From NCBI GenBank assembly GCA_021324365.1, contig JAJPJE010000081.1:1-64000 (forward strand): 64,000 bases of DNA. Direction: 5' to 3'. Below the pieces are notes generated by a model. It saw only the letters and a program-made list of their open reading frames with translations, made no database searches and was not told the DNA's origin. Below are positions 35,584 to 44,354 of the stretch, in pieces. The number at the start of each line of letters is the position of its first letter. The first letter of the stretch is position 1. The DNA is from Terriglobia bacterium. Its GTDB lineage: Bacteria > Acidobacteriota > Terriglobia > Terriglobales > Acidobacteriaceae. The position numbers were made by a program, and so were the translations under genes.

Positions 35584-35670
35584 ACTTTCGGTGTATTTCA
35601 TTCGAACGCGATGCAAACCGTCGAATGCAGCGAGTAAACCGCTCAATCTAGAAGATGGAAAACACCCGGT

Positions 35671-36074
35671 TTACAGCCGCTCTCTTAGAGACTGCACTTC
35701 CCTGCTCAGAATCTTCAGCACCTCGAAGCACAGATCCGAGTCCATACTGAGGCACTGCAGAATTGTTTGCCGGTCGACAAATACGAATCCAATCTCTTCT
35801 TCAACCAACGCAGTCAGGCTGTACGGTCTGCCGGACATGGTGCCGGGAAGGCCGAGTATTGACCCCGGGCCTGCAGTTCTCTCGAATGGCGGATGGCGAT
35901 CTGGAATTGAGAGATTTGCACGTCCGCTTTTAATCACGATATACCGAGCGCCTTCTCACCACGATGGAACAAGAAAGTACCCGCAGCAGCGATCTTCTCC
36001 TGTCCGCAGGCTTCGAGCACCTGGCAGAGATGAGGTGACGCGGCGAAAGGAACTTCGAGCTGACCCAAGGCCAT
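35671..36074 (-). pseudogene. Crp/Fnr-type cyclic-nucleotide-binding domain protein, frameshifted
   Basis: From ATG 36074 the minus strand reads MALGQLEVPFAASPHLCQVL...GTFLFHRGEKA in one frame, then RYIVIKSGRANLSIPDR to FVFVDRQTILQCLSMDSD in another. Joined, they form a single cNMP-binding domain of about 130 residues without a helix-turn-helix. The shift is near 35945-35950 (GGCGCTCGG, in frame if read GGCGCCTCGG with one more C). Convergent with feoB. Either a true pseudogene or a one-base assembly error; if intact it would be a stand-alone sensor domain. Confidence 0.7.
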
Positions 36075-36404
36075 GGTCAGCAGAGTATCGGCGAGTCATA
36101 ACGCAACCTGGTGTGATTCGAGTCACATATCGTTGTGACTGCATTACGAGGGCTGCTCTCCGGCCGCAACTCGCGACGAGACCACTCACCGAAACGATGT
36201 GTCTTCTCTGCGGCAACTCACGCTAGCAAAGATGGTTGCACGTCACAGACACCTGGGTCTTTCGGCTCCTATCTTGAGTTCAGGTTGCGATCGCTGCGCC
36301 CGCACAAATGGCGCGTCATCGCGCCAATGCGGAGGGGTTTTCCCGGCACGTAAACTTCAGCATTCACAAAAAATCTATAGCAGTTTGACGGACGAAATGG
36401 ATTC
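36075..36404. other. Divergent promoter region between the cNMP-domain gene and the PFOR gene
   Basis: About 330 bases with no convincing gene on either strand. It must hold the promoters of both divergent units. No operator or conserved promoter could be assigned with confidence. A minus-strand frame (36216-35956) is the antisense/out-of-frame reading of the damaged neighbour and was not called. Confidence 0.4.
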
Positions 36405-39400
36405 ATGATGAAACGGTCAAAAGTAACGATTGATGGAAACGAAGCCGCTGCTTATGTCGCACACAAGATCAACGAAGTCATTGCAATCTATCCCATAACG
36501 CCGTCCTCGCCGATGGGCGAGTGGTCCGACCAGTGGTCTTCGGAAAACAAACCGAATATCTGGGGCACAATTCCACTGGTTGTCGAAATGCAAAGTGAGG
36601 GAGGCGCTTCCGGAGCGCTGCATGGCGCCGTGCAGTCTGGTGCGCTCGCAACAACATTCACCTCAGCACAAGGCCTGCTGCTGATGATTCCCAACATGTA
36701 CAAAATCGCCGGCGAACTCACGCCGACCGTGATGCATGTTGCGGCACGCTCTCTTGCAGCGCAGGCGCTCTCGATCTTTGGCGATCACCAGGACGTCATG
36801 GCTGTGCGCCAGACCGGTTGGGCGATGCTTGCCTCGAACTCCGTGCAGGAAGTCATGGATACAGCGCTCATCGCGCAGGCGGCTTCTCTCGAATCGCGCA
36901 TTCCGTTCGTGCACTTCTTCGATGGATTCCGGACCTCACATGAAGTCGCCAAAGTGGAACAACTCGCGGTGGAAGATCTGAAAGCGCTGATCTCCGATGA
37001 GCTGGTGCAGAAGCATCGTGCGCGTTCGCTGTCGCCGGATCGTCCCGTACTTCGCGGAACTGCGCAGAATCCCGATGTGTACTTCCAGGCACGCGAAACA
37101 GTGAATCCGTTTTACCTGGCCGTGCCGACGATCGTGCAGAATACGATGGACAAGTTCGCCAAGGTAGTCGGACGCCAGTACCGGTTGTTTGATTACGTGG
37201 GCGCAGCAGATGCAGAGCGTGTCATCATCCTAATGGGATCGGGCGCAGAGGTCGCGCAAGAAGCGGTTGAGTATCTCGTCGAAAAGGGCGAAAAGGTCGG
37301 ACTGTTGAAAGTCCGCCTGTACCGGCCCTTCTCGGTCGAACATTTCATCCAAGCACTCCCAACTACCACAAAAGCAATCGCCGTTCTGGATCGCACCAAG
37401 GAGCCTGGGTCAACAGGCGAGCCACTTTACATGGACGTGGTGACTGCCTTAAGCGAAGCCAGCGCGAACGGCAGCTTGCCGCTGAAGGCTTTCCCCAAGG
37501 TAATTGGTGGCCGCTATGGCCTGTCATCAAAAGAATTCACGCCGGCGATGGTCAAAGGCGTGTTCGACGAACTCGCCAAGAGTCGCAGCAAGAACCACTT
37601 CACCGTTGGCATCGTCGATGACGTCACTCTCACCAGCATCGATTACGATCCGAATTTCTCGACCGAAGATGCGAAAACAGTTCGCGCGCTGTTTTACGGC
37701 CTGGGCGCGGATGGAACTGTCGGCGCGAACAAGAACTCGATCAAGATCATCGGCGAAGATACAGACAACTATGCCCAGGGATACTTCGTTTACGATTCAA
37801 AGAAATCAGGGTCTCTAACGACGTCGCACCTGCGCTTCGGTCCGAAGCCGATCCGCTCCAGCTACCTGATCAGCCGGGCCAGCTTCGTGGCGTGCCACCA
37901 GTTCACGTTCCTGGAGCGCATCGATGTGCTCAAGAACGCGAAGCCTGGTGCCACGTTCCTGCTGAACTCTCCCTTCGGACCGGCCGAGGTCTGGGATCAT
38001 CTCCCGCGTGCCGTGCAAAAAGAAATCATCGAGAAGAAACTCAAGTTCTACGTGATCGATGGCTACGAGGTCGCCAAAAAAACGGGAATGGGTGCTCGTA
38101 TCAACACAATTATGCAGACATGCTTCTTCGCCATTAGCGGCGTGTTGCCAAGAGAAGAAGCCATCGACGCAATCAAGAAGGCGATCAAGAAAACCTATGG
38201 CCGGCGTGGCGAAGCTGTGGTGCTGAAGAACTTCGCTGCAGTGGACAGCACCCTCGAGAATCTATTCGAGGTGAAAGTTCCGGCTGCGGTCTCGAGTAGC
38301 TTCGACGTGCGCCCGCCAGTACCCAGCCAGGCGCCGCCGTTCGTACAGAACGTGCTCGCGCCCATCATTCAGGGCGATGGCGATCTGCTTCCCGTCAGCA
38401 AGCTGCCGATTGATGGCACGTTCCCAACGGGCACCGCCCAGTGGGAGAAACGCAACATCGCACTCGAAATCCCCGAGTGGGACGAGCAGCTGTGCATACA
38501 GTGCGGCAAATGCGTGCTGGTATGTCCCCATGCAGTGATCCGAGCCAAGATTTACGAATCCGACAAGCTGAAGAATGCGCCGGAATCGTTCAAGTCCTCA
38601 CCTGCCAGGTGGGTGAACTTCAAGAACCAGAAGTACTCGCTGCAGGTTGCGCCGGAAGATTGCACCGGATGCGCGCTCTGCATCGAGGCCTGTCCTGCAA
38701 AGAGCAAGACTGAACCAAAACATAAGGCGATCAACATGGTGCCGCAGTTGCCGATTCGCGAGCGCGAAGCGCGCAATTGGGATTTCTTCCTCGAACTGCC
38801 TGAAACGGATCGCACCGCCTTGAACATGGGCCAGATAAAGGATGTGCAGATTCTGCAGCCGCTGTTCGAATTCAGCGGAGCCTGCTCGGGTTGCGGCGAG
38901 ACGCCCTACATCAAGCTGATGTCTCAGCTCTTCGGGGATCGCACGGTAGTAGCGAACGCGACCGGTTGCTCTTCTATTTATGGCGGCAACCTGCCCACCA
39001 CCCCCTACACGTTCAACAAGGATGGACGCGGCATTGCGTGGTCGAACTCACTCTTCGAAGACAACGCGGAGTTTGGACTCGGTCTACGGCTGGCCATCGA
39101 CAAACAAACCGAATACGCTCGCGAACTGGTACAACGCCTCGCCGGTCAAATCGGCGATGAGCTTGCAACGCCGATTCTGAATGCCAATCAATCGACCGAA
39201 ACTGGAATCCAGGAGCAACGGAAGCGCGTAGCCGCGCTCAAGGAGAAACTGGCGGGCGCAAAGACACCCGAGGCCAAAGACCTGCTTAGCCTGGCCGACA
39301 CTCTGGTCAAGAAGTCAGTCTGGATTCTGGGCGGCGACGGATGGGCCTATGACATCGGGTACGGTGGACTCGATCACGTGCTGGCTTCTGGCCGCAACGT

Positions 39401-40031
39401 CAACATCCTCGTCCTAGACACCGAGGTTTACTCTAATACCGGCGGCCAGATGTCGAAGTCGACACCTCGTGGCGCAGTCGCGAAATTTGCGGCGGGCGGC
39501 AAGCCGCGCCCGAAGAAGGATCTCGCGCTCATGGCGGTGAACTACGGCAATGTTTATGTCGCCAGGGTGGCGATGGGTTCGAGCGATATGCAGACGCTCA
39601 AGGCATTCACGGAAGCCGAAGCCTATGACGGACCTTCGCTCATCATCGCCTACAGCCACTGCATCGCACACGGATACGACCTGGTCCACGGACTCGATCA
39701 GCAGAAGCTGGCGGTTCAGTCTGGACACTGGCCGCTCTTCCGTTACAACCCGAATCTCGCTGAACAGGGAAAGAATCCTTTCGTGCTGGATTCGAAAGCT
39801 CCGACCATTCCGCTGGAGCAATACGTCTACAACGAAACGCGCTACACGATGTTGAAGCACAGCAATCCTGAGGTCGCGAAGGAACTGCTGAAGGAAGCTC
39901 AGCACGACGTGGAGGAGCGCTGGAAAATCTACGAGAACATGGCGAGCATGTTTGCCAACGGTAATGGTGCGAAAGCAGCCCTCACCAAGGCTGAACCGGA
40001 ATTGGCAGCTACGAAAGGAGCCGGAAACTAA
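36405..40031 (+). CDS. nifJ: Pyruvate:ferredoxin (flavodoxin) oxidoreductase
   Basis: A 1208-residue single-chain PFOR converting pyruvate and CoA to acetyl-CoA, CO2 and reduced ferredoxin. It opens with TIDGNEAAAYVAHKINEVIA and YPITPSSPMGEW (TPP pyrimidine domain). Two 4Fe-4S motifs follow near residues 695 (CIQCGKCVLVCP) and 752 (CTGCALCIEACP), then the third-cluster cysteines (CSGCGETPY, about 827) and the TPP-binding GDGWAYDIGYGGLDHVLASG. Full length. Its stop overlaps the next gene (TAATG). Two adjacent ATGs (36405, 36408) are possible starts. Confidence 0.97.
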   Translation: MMKRSKVTIDGNEAAAYVAHKINEVIAIYPITPSSPMGEWSDQWSSENKPNIWGTIPLVVEMQSEGGASGALHGAVQSGALATTFTSAQGLLLMIPNMYKIAGELTPTVMHVAARSLAAQALSIFGDHQDVMAVRQTGWAMLASNSVQEVMDTALIAQAASLESRIPFVHFFDGFRTSHEVAKVEQLAVEDLKALISDELVQKHRARSLSPDRPVLRGTAQNPDVYFQARETVNPFYLAVPTIVQNTMDKFAKVVGRQYRLFDYVGAADAERVIILMGSGAEVAQEAVEYLVEKGEKVGLLKVRLYRPFSVEHFIQALPTTTKAIAVLDRTKEPGSTGEPLYMDVVTALSEASANGSLPLKAFPKVIGGRYGLSSKEFTPAMVKGVFDELAKSRSKNHFTVGIVDDVTLTSIDYDPNFSTEDAKTVRALFYGLGADGTVGANKNSIKIIGEDTDNYAQGYFVYDSKKSGSLTTSHLRFGPKPIRSSYLISRASFVACHQFTFLERIDVLKNAKPGATFLLNSPFGPAEVWDHLPRAVQKEIIEKKLKFYVIDGYEVAKKTGMGARINTIMQTCFFAISGVLPREEAIDAIKKAIKKTYGRRGEAVVLKNFAAVDSTLENLFEVKVPAAVSSSFDVRPPVPSQAPPFVQNVLAPIIQGDGDLLPVSKLPIDGTFPTGTAQWEKRNIALEIPEWDEQLCIQCGKCVLVCPHAVIRAKIYESDKLKNAPESFKSSPARWVNFKNQKYSLQVAPEDCTGCALCIEACPAKSKTEPKHKAINMVPQLPIREREARNWDFFLELPETDRTALNMGQIKDVQILQPLFEFSGACSGCGETPYIKLMSQLFGDRTVVANATGCSSIYGGNLPTTPYTFNKDGRGIAWSNSLFEDNAEFGLGLRLAIDKQTEYARELVQRLAGQIGDELATPILNANQSTETGIQEQRKRVAALKEKLAGAKTPEAKDLLSLADTLVKKSVWILGGDGWAYDIGYGGLDHVLASGRNVNILVLDTEVYSNTGGQMSKSTPRGAVAKFAAGGKPRPKKDLALMAVNYGNVYVARVAMGSSDMQTLKAFTEAEAYDGPSLIIAYSHCIAHGYDLVHGLDQQKLAVQSGHWPLFRYNPNLAEQGKNPFVLDSKAPTIPLEQYVYNETRYTMLKHSNPEVAKELLKEAQHDVEERWKIYENMASMFANGNGAKAALTKAEPELAATKGAGN

Positions 40032-41053
40032 TGGATCTCACAACCAGATATCTTGGACTGAAACTGAAAACTCCTCTCGTGGCGTCGTCCTCGCCGCTGT
40101 GCAAGGAGATCTCCTCGATTCGCGAACTGGAAGATGGTGGCGCGTCGGCCATCGTTCTCCATTCGCTGTTTGAGGAGCAGATCAACCTCGAAAGCAATGA
40201 GCTCGACTATTTCCTATCCGTCGGGTCGGACGTTTCCGCCGAAGCTCTGGAAATGTTCCCCGACATGACGGGCTACAACGTCGGGCCGGACGATTATCTC
40301 GAGCACATCCGGAAGGCGAAGGCCGCGACGAAGGTGCCGATCATCGCCAGCCTCAATGGCATTTCCAGTGGCGGCTGGATTCGCTTTGCGAAAGAAATTC
40401 AGCAGGCCGGCGCGGATGCCCTGGAACTGAACATCTATTACCTGCCGACTGACAAGGACCTCACCAGTGCAACTGTCGAGAAAGCGCATCGTGAACTGGT
40501 GCTGGCAATCAAGGACAGTGTTCGTATTCCGATCGCGGTAAAACTTGCACCGTACTTCAGCTCCATCCCGAATATGGCGAAGCAACTCGACGAAGTGGGA
40601 GCCGATGCACTGGTTCTGTTCAACCGCTTCTATCAGCCGGATTTCGATCTGGAACGACTGGAAGTGGTTCCCTCGCTTGTGCTCAGCCGGTCAAATGAAG
40701 TCAAATTACGCCTGCACTGGACGTCCATTTTGTACGACCAGATTAAGGCGGACCTGGCGATCACCGGGGGAGTCCACACCGCAGAAGACGTAGTGAAGTG
40801 CATGATGGCAGGCGCCAAGGTCGCAATGATGACATCTGCAATCCTGGAGTATGGACCACACTACTTCAATGTGGTCCGGAAGAACCTTGAGTTGTGGATG
40901 GAGGAGCACGAATACGAATCGGTAAAGCAGATGCAGGGGAGCATGAGCATGCAGAAAGTCAGCAATCCTTCGGCATTCCAGCGCGCCAACTACATGAAGG
41001 TGCTCAGCTCTTACACACTGGCACCTGGACCGACGCTAACTCGAACTCGTTAA
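40031..41053 (+). CDS. Dihydroorotate-dehydrogenase-like protein coupled to PFOR
   Basis: A 340-residue TIM-barrel flavoprotein of the DHOD family: LGLKLKTPLVASSSPLC, KVPIIASLNGISSGGW, GADALELNIYYLP, IPIAVKLAPYFSSIPNMAKQ, GADALVLFNRFYQPDFDLE and the FMN-phosphate site ITGGVHTAEDV. It differs from PyrD: the active-site loop is not the typical Cys/Ser one and it lacks ferredoxin clusters. The one-base overlap with nifJ implies a linked redox role. The actual substrate is unknown; biosynthetic DHOD activity should not be assumed. A terminator follows. Confidence 0.88.
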   Translation: MDLTTRYLGLKLKTPLVASSSPLCKEISSIRELEDGGASAIVLHSLFEEQINLESNELDYFLSVGSDVSAEALEMFPDMTGYNVGPDDYLEHIRKAKAATKVPIIASLNGISSGGWIRFAKEIQQAGADALELNIYYLPTDKDLTSATVEKAHRELVLAIKDSVRIPIAVKLAPYFSSIPNMAKQLDEVGADALVLFNRFYQPDFDLERLEVVPSLVLSRSNEVKLRLHWTSILYDQIKADLAITGGVHTAEDVVKCMMAGAKVAMMTSAILEYGPHYFNVVRKNLELWMEEHEYESVKQMQGSMSMQKVSNPSAFQRANYMKVLSSYTLAPGPTLTRTR

Positions 41054-41075
41054 TTTTATTGCCGTACCCTCCCGT

Positions 41076-41108
41076 GCCGGGGCCTAGTGCCCCGGCTTTT
41101 TGTTTTTT
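41076..41108 (+). terminator. Intrinsic terminator of the PFOR operon
   Basis: GCCGGGG (41076-41082) and CCCCGGC (41090-41096) pair perfectly around a 7-base loop, followed at once by TTTTTGTTTTTT. It lies 23 bases after the DHOD-like stop. The clearest Rho-independent terminator in the window. Confidence 0.93.
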
Positions 41109-41191
41109 GATCTGAAAACGATTTGCAATTCATGCTTCGCGTTTCGTTCTAAGATGACGAAGCAAAATCAAGCGGACGAAAGGTGTCATCC

Positions 41192-41902
41192 ATGATGAAG
41201 TGCATGGCTGTCGGCGTTTTATTGCTGGCGCTAGGTGTTGCCGTATTCGGGCAGCAGGCTCCCGTGCTGAACAGCGTCACCGCCGGCGCTGACGGCAAAT
41301 ATGAGGCTGCACCAGATACGGCCTTGCTGCAGTTCAACATTGCGGCGCAGGAAACGACCTCCCAGGCCGCGTACGAGCGCGCGTCGCGCGCGGCGGAGCA
41401 GATCCGTGAATTGATGCGCAAAAATTCAATTGATCCTGCATCGGCGCAGATCGGACGTTACTCGATTTCCCCGGTGTTCGATTACAAGTCCCCCAAGCGC
41501 AAGCTGATCGGATATGCCGTGAATACAGGTGTCACCCTCAAGCTGAAGGATTTCAGCAAGATTGCTGCAATTGAACAGCAACTAACCGATCTCGATATCA
41601 CCGCCAACCAGTCAATCGGCTACACACTCGACAACATGGAAGCCGCAAAGGCAAAGGCGGTCGAAGACGCATATCGCAAAGCTCGCGCTACGGCGCAAGT
41701 GGTCGCATCGGCTTCAGGACGGAGTCTGGGCGAACTGATACACGCGTCGGTAGACAGCTTCGAACCCGGGATACGGCCGCTAACGATGCAGGCACGCGCA
41801 TATTCCGCAGCAGCGGAAAACGTGGTTCCTCCGACTGAGCAATTCACTCCGCAAACTGTCACGGTTACGGCGCACGTCAATGCCATTTTTGCGTTGAAGT
41901 AG
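41192..41902 (+). CDS. SIMPL (DUF541) domain periplasmic protein
   Basis: A 236-residue exported protein. A signal peptide (CMAVGVLLLALGVAVFGQ) precedes the SIMPL domain: VTAGADGKYEAAPDTALLQF, ARATAQVVASASGRSLGELI and a C-terminal QTVTVTAHVNAIFAL beta strand. Family members (BP26/YggE-like) are periplasmic or outer-membrane proteins tied to envelope stress; biochemical function is poorly known. The ATG at 41192 is chosen, with AAAGGTG upstream. Confidence 0.88.
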   Translation: MMKCMAVGVLLLALGVAVFGQQAPVLNSVTAGADGKYEAAPDTALLQFNIAAQETTSQAAYERASRAAEQIRELMRKNSIDPASAQIGRYSISPVFDYKSPKRKLIGYAVNTGVTLKLKDFSKIAAIEQQLTDLDITANQSIGYTLDNMEAAKAKAVEDAYRKARATAQVVASASGRSLGELIHASVDSFEPGIRPLTMQARAYSAAAENVVPPTEQFTPQTVTVTAHVNAIFALK

Positions 41903-42098
41903 ATGAAGCGTCGGGCGAGGGGAGCAGCGCACTCAAATCGCTAACCACAAGATGCGCGCGGCTCTAATTCACGAGTACGCCTTGATTGCAATTCAGCCTA
42001 AAACAGCCGGCGCACATCAAATCCAATGACGGTGGCTCACTTTAGCGTAGCGAGAAAACGGCATTTCAGGATATTCTTCTTTCACTTAATTCACTGCG

Positions 42099-42452
42099 AT
42101 GAGCGCCGGTCAGAAACGGGTTATTTGCATTTCTTGGGATCGCTTCCTGTCCGAGAGCCGGGAGCTCCTACTTAAGCATGCGGGCTATGAGGTTCTTTCG
42201 GCAGCTTACGAAAATGGAGCGCGGAGAGCGTGCAAACAGGACGCTGACCTGTTGATCCTAGGGCATTCCGTTCCGCAAGAAGAGAAGCGTTGGATTATCG
42301 AGTGCTTTCGGCAACACAGCAATGCTCCGGTACTGTCGCTGTTGGCGCCATGGCAACAGAAGCTGCCTGAGGCCACTTACGGCGTACACAGCAACCCGGA
42401 AGACTTTCTTCGTACCGTCAACCAAGTTCTTCGTGGAGAACTTCGAAATTAG
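42099..42452 (+). CDS. Degenerate receiver-like protein
   Basis: A 117-residue protein with receiver-domain architecture: VICISWDRFLSESRELLLKH, GYEVLSAAYENGARRA, and ADLLILGHSVPQEEKRWIIE. The phosphoacceptor Asp expected at the end of strand 3 is Gly (LILGHS), and the first-strand acidic pair is also lost. It is therefore probably a pseudo-receiver not controlled by phosphorylation, perhaps a protein-interaction module. It stands alone. Confidence 0.7.
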   Translation: MSAGQKRVICISWDRFLSESRELLLKHAGYEVLSAAYENGARRACKQDADLLILGHSVPQEEKRWIIECFRQHSNAPVLSLLAPWQQKLPEATYGVHSNPEDFLRTVNQVLRGELRN

Positions 42453-42682
42453 GAACAGGCTGGATCCTCGCAGGTGATGTTGGGCATCCCAGCTCGCGGC
42501 CCTTGCCTTCGCTTCCCCCATGGGGGTACCCCTCTAAGAAAACACAGGACTTAGTCAAGGGATCAGATGCTCCGTCATTGAAAACAAAGGCAAAGTCCCG
42601 TGCGTCCCGCAAAACAAAGGACTTAATAATCGGCAGCGAACGAAGGTTTTGGGGCTTGACAAATAATTTGCCCAGAATCGCC
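42453..42682. repeat. Non-coding stretch with repeated AAAACAAAGGACTTA phrases
   Basis: After a GGGGGTACCCC palindrome (about 42523-42533), three related phrases recur within 100 bases: AAAACACAGGACTTA (about 42540), AAAACAAAGGCAAAG (about 42581) and AAAACAAAGGACTTA (about 42610). This looks like a degenerate intergenic repeat, not a gene; frames across it have no family match. Origin unknown. Confidence 0.5.
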
Positions 42683-43063
42683 TTACGCAGCTTCGTCGAT
42701 GATCGCTTTGATTTCGCGCTCGACTTCCCCGGCAATACCTTCTACACCACTAATCCCGGTCGCACTCATCAGGTCGGTCGGATTCACTGTCGCGATCCGG
42801 CAGCCGTGCCCTTCCGAGAACACGGAAATGCGGCAGGGGAGGACGCTTGAGATCGCCATTTGATTCTGCAGAGCCGAGCTTGCGGCCTGCGGATTACACA
42901 CGTCGTAAACGCGACATTCTTTGCCCAAAGTGATTCCCTTTCCTGCCAGCGTTTGCGCCAGATCGTGCATATGCAGCACGCCGAACTTATGCCGCGCCGC
43001 CGCTTCCCGTAAACGCGTATCCACTTCCTGCAACGAGCGTTCCGAACCTTTGCTGTAAATCAT
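42683..43063 (-). CDS. DUF302-domain protein
   Basis: A 126-residue cytosolic protein of the DUF302 family. Seen are FGVLHMHDLAQTLAGKGITL (start of the domain), KECRVYDVCNPQAASSALQN and ISSVLPCRISVFSEGHGCRI, matching the domain's C-x-V-Y-x-x-C-N-P pattern. Three conserved-looking Cys could bind a metal or act in redox chemistry (inference). Function is unknown. Confidence 0.85.
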   Translation of the reverse strand: MIYSKGSERSLQEVDTRLREAAARHKFGVLHMHDLAQTLAGKGITLGKECRVYDVCNPQAASSALQNQMAISSVLPCRISVFSEGHGCRIATVNPTDLMSATGISGVEGIAGEVEREIKAIIDEAA

Positions 43064-43409
43064 TGGTCAAGCCTCATCTGCAAAGTATATGAGATGAAAT
43101 GCGATCGGTTTCTGCATCATTACAGGATCAGGTGCAACTGGTTTCATAAACGAACTGCACGGAAGAAGGAGCGAGCCTCAGGGGGCTAAAGCCCCACGAT
43201 AAGCCTCGTTACGGTGCGGCTGAAGCCGCGCCCCTACAAAACAAGTGCGTAAAAGCCGACGGGACGCCGGCGCTACATCGCGGAAATGTCATGCGCCGCG
43301 GCACTCCCGTTGTAACGATTTTGATGGCTGCGCATCTCTTCTTAGTGCGACAGGCTCGACGCCCCGGTTAGAATTCGCTCCGGCGCTGTTCACGATCAGG
43401 AGTTTTGAT
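43064..43409. other. Gene-poor spacer with one palindromic repeat copy
   Basis: About 345 bases without a recognised gene other than the repeat at 43176-43236 and the Shine-Dalgarno of the following micro-gene. A longer plus-strand frame starting at 43245 runs into that micro-gene but its first 55 codons show no protein-like features. Confidence 0.45.
43176..43236. repeat. Palindromic intergenic repeat, copy 1
   Basis: CCTCAGGGGGCTAAAGCCCC followed about 20 bases later by TGCGGCTGAAGCCGCGCCCC. It has two adjacent hairpins, GGGGCTAAAGCCCC and GCGGCTGAAGCCGC, each a perfect short palindrome. The same order and spacing recur at 46361-46424. Resembles REP/BIME-type dispersed repeats. Confidence 0.8.
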
Positions 43410-43499
43410 TTGCGAGAGTTCTTGCTGCTGTTATTGTTCGTGGTCGTATGGGTGGTTCTTACCCGCTGGGTTCTGCCCAAGATGGGTGTACCCACCTGA
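43410..43499 (+). CDS. 29-residue membrane micro-protein (TTG start)
   Basis: A TTG at 43410 begins LREFLLLLLFVVVWVVLTRW followed by VLPKMGVPT, a single hydrophobic helix with a charged end and a Pro/Gly-rich tail. AGGAG (43398-43402) is seven bases upstream, an ideal Shine-Dalgarno. The start codon is therefore well supported despite being TTG. Similar tiny single-helix proteins ending VLPKxGVPT-like are, from memory, seen in Acidobacteriota; function unknown. Confidence 0.6.
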   Translation: MREFLLLLLFVVVWVVLTRWVLPKMGVPT

Positions 43500-43636
43500 C
43501 AGAGTGTCCTCAACAGCCGCGGGCCGGCCGATCAGAACCAGAATTGCTCATTGAAGAAGTAAGCCTATTAAGACTGTCTGTCGCTGCCGACGACCTGTGC
43601 TCTTGGTGCGCTTTCAGATTTACTCAATCGCTCGAT

Positions 43637-43667
43637 AAAAACGGCCCAGGATCGTCATCCCGGGCCA
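43637..43667 (-). terminator. Intrinsic terminator of the TM-protein gene
   Basis: On the minus strand GGCCCGGGAT and ATCCTGGGCC pair (43666-43643) around a 4-base loop and are followed by CG then TTTTT. It sits about 22 bases downstream of the stop of the minus-strand gene at 43689. Confidence 0.85.
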
Positions 43668-43688
43668 AAGGCAACAATCGCTTCGCAA

Positions 43689-44267
43689 CTACTCGGAACT
43701 TCGCTTCCAGGGGATGCGGCACACCAGCAGAATCGCGCCAATCACAATCAGGATGACCGGCCAGAAGCGGTCGAAATCGGGCTGCCAAACGGAAAGTGTG
43801 CGCAGAAGGAAGAGACCTCCAACCGCAATCAGTATGACGGCGCCTGCGGGGAATGTCCGTTTGGGATCGGCGACAACCATTCCGGCGCGAACATGCGTTT
43901 CACCGAATAAACTTGCCAGTCCGAACGGGTCAGGTACGGGCAGACCGTACTGGCGTGCCTCGGCGGTCTTGTAAGCGTCCGCGACCATGTAGAGGACTGA
44001 GAAGGCAATCAGCAGTCCGCCGAATAGCCCGTAGCCTGAGGCTGCCATCCAAATGAAGCTGGCGAACGCCAGCAGGTGAATCAGCGCCTTTGTGAATTGG
44101 GCGTTGTAAAGCGCTCCTGCACCAGGAATGAAGCCCAATAACGCCGCAACCGTGGGGCTTGGCATTCGTGGCGGATACATCGGCATCAATTGCGGAGCCG
44201 CAGGCGGGTTCGCCTGAGGAACTTGAGGATAGGAACCGTACTGTCCGTTATGGAGTTCGCCTGTCAT
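43689..44267 (-). CDS. Multi-pass membrane protein with TM2/LiaF-like segments
   Basis: A 192-residue protein. The N-terminal 45 residues are Pro/Gln/Tyr-rich (ANPPAAPQLMPMYPPRMP). Then come four likely membrane helices: VAALLGFIPGAGALYN, LLAFASFIWMAASGYGLFGG, AGAVILIAVGGLFLLRTL and FWPVILIVIGAILLVCR. The first pair with the GAGALYN turn resembles TM2-type proteins and the last pair the LiaF/DUF5668 module. Function unknown. ATG 44267 is chosen over an earlier frame because the extension is not protein-like. Confidence 0.8.
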   Translation of the reverse strand: MTGELHNGQYGSYPQVPQANPPAAPQLMPMYPPRMPSPTVAALLGFIPGAGALYNAQFTKALIHLLAFASFIWMAASGYGLFGGLLIAFSVLYMVADAYKTAEARQYGLPVPDPFGLASLFGETHVRAGMVVADPKRTFPAGAVILIAVGGLFLLRTLSVWQPDFDRFWPVILIVIGAILLVCRIPWKRSSE

Positions 44268-44354
44268 TGTCGTCCACCTGCTGATACATACGAACGATAG
44301 GCCGAAGCGGTTCCCTTCACGACGGGGTCTAGTTGGGGTCAAATCGGGAAAGTC

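Noticed and set aside
35956-36216. Minus-strand 86-codon ORF upstream of the cNMP-domain gene
   Set aside because: It is a different frame of the same damaged gene; its residues are Arg/Ser-rich without family features, while the frames used here join into a proper cNMP-binding domain.
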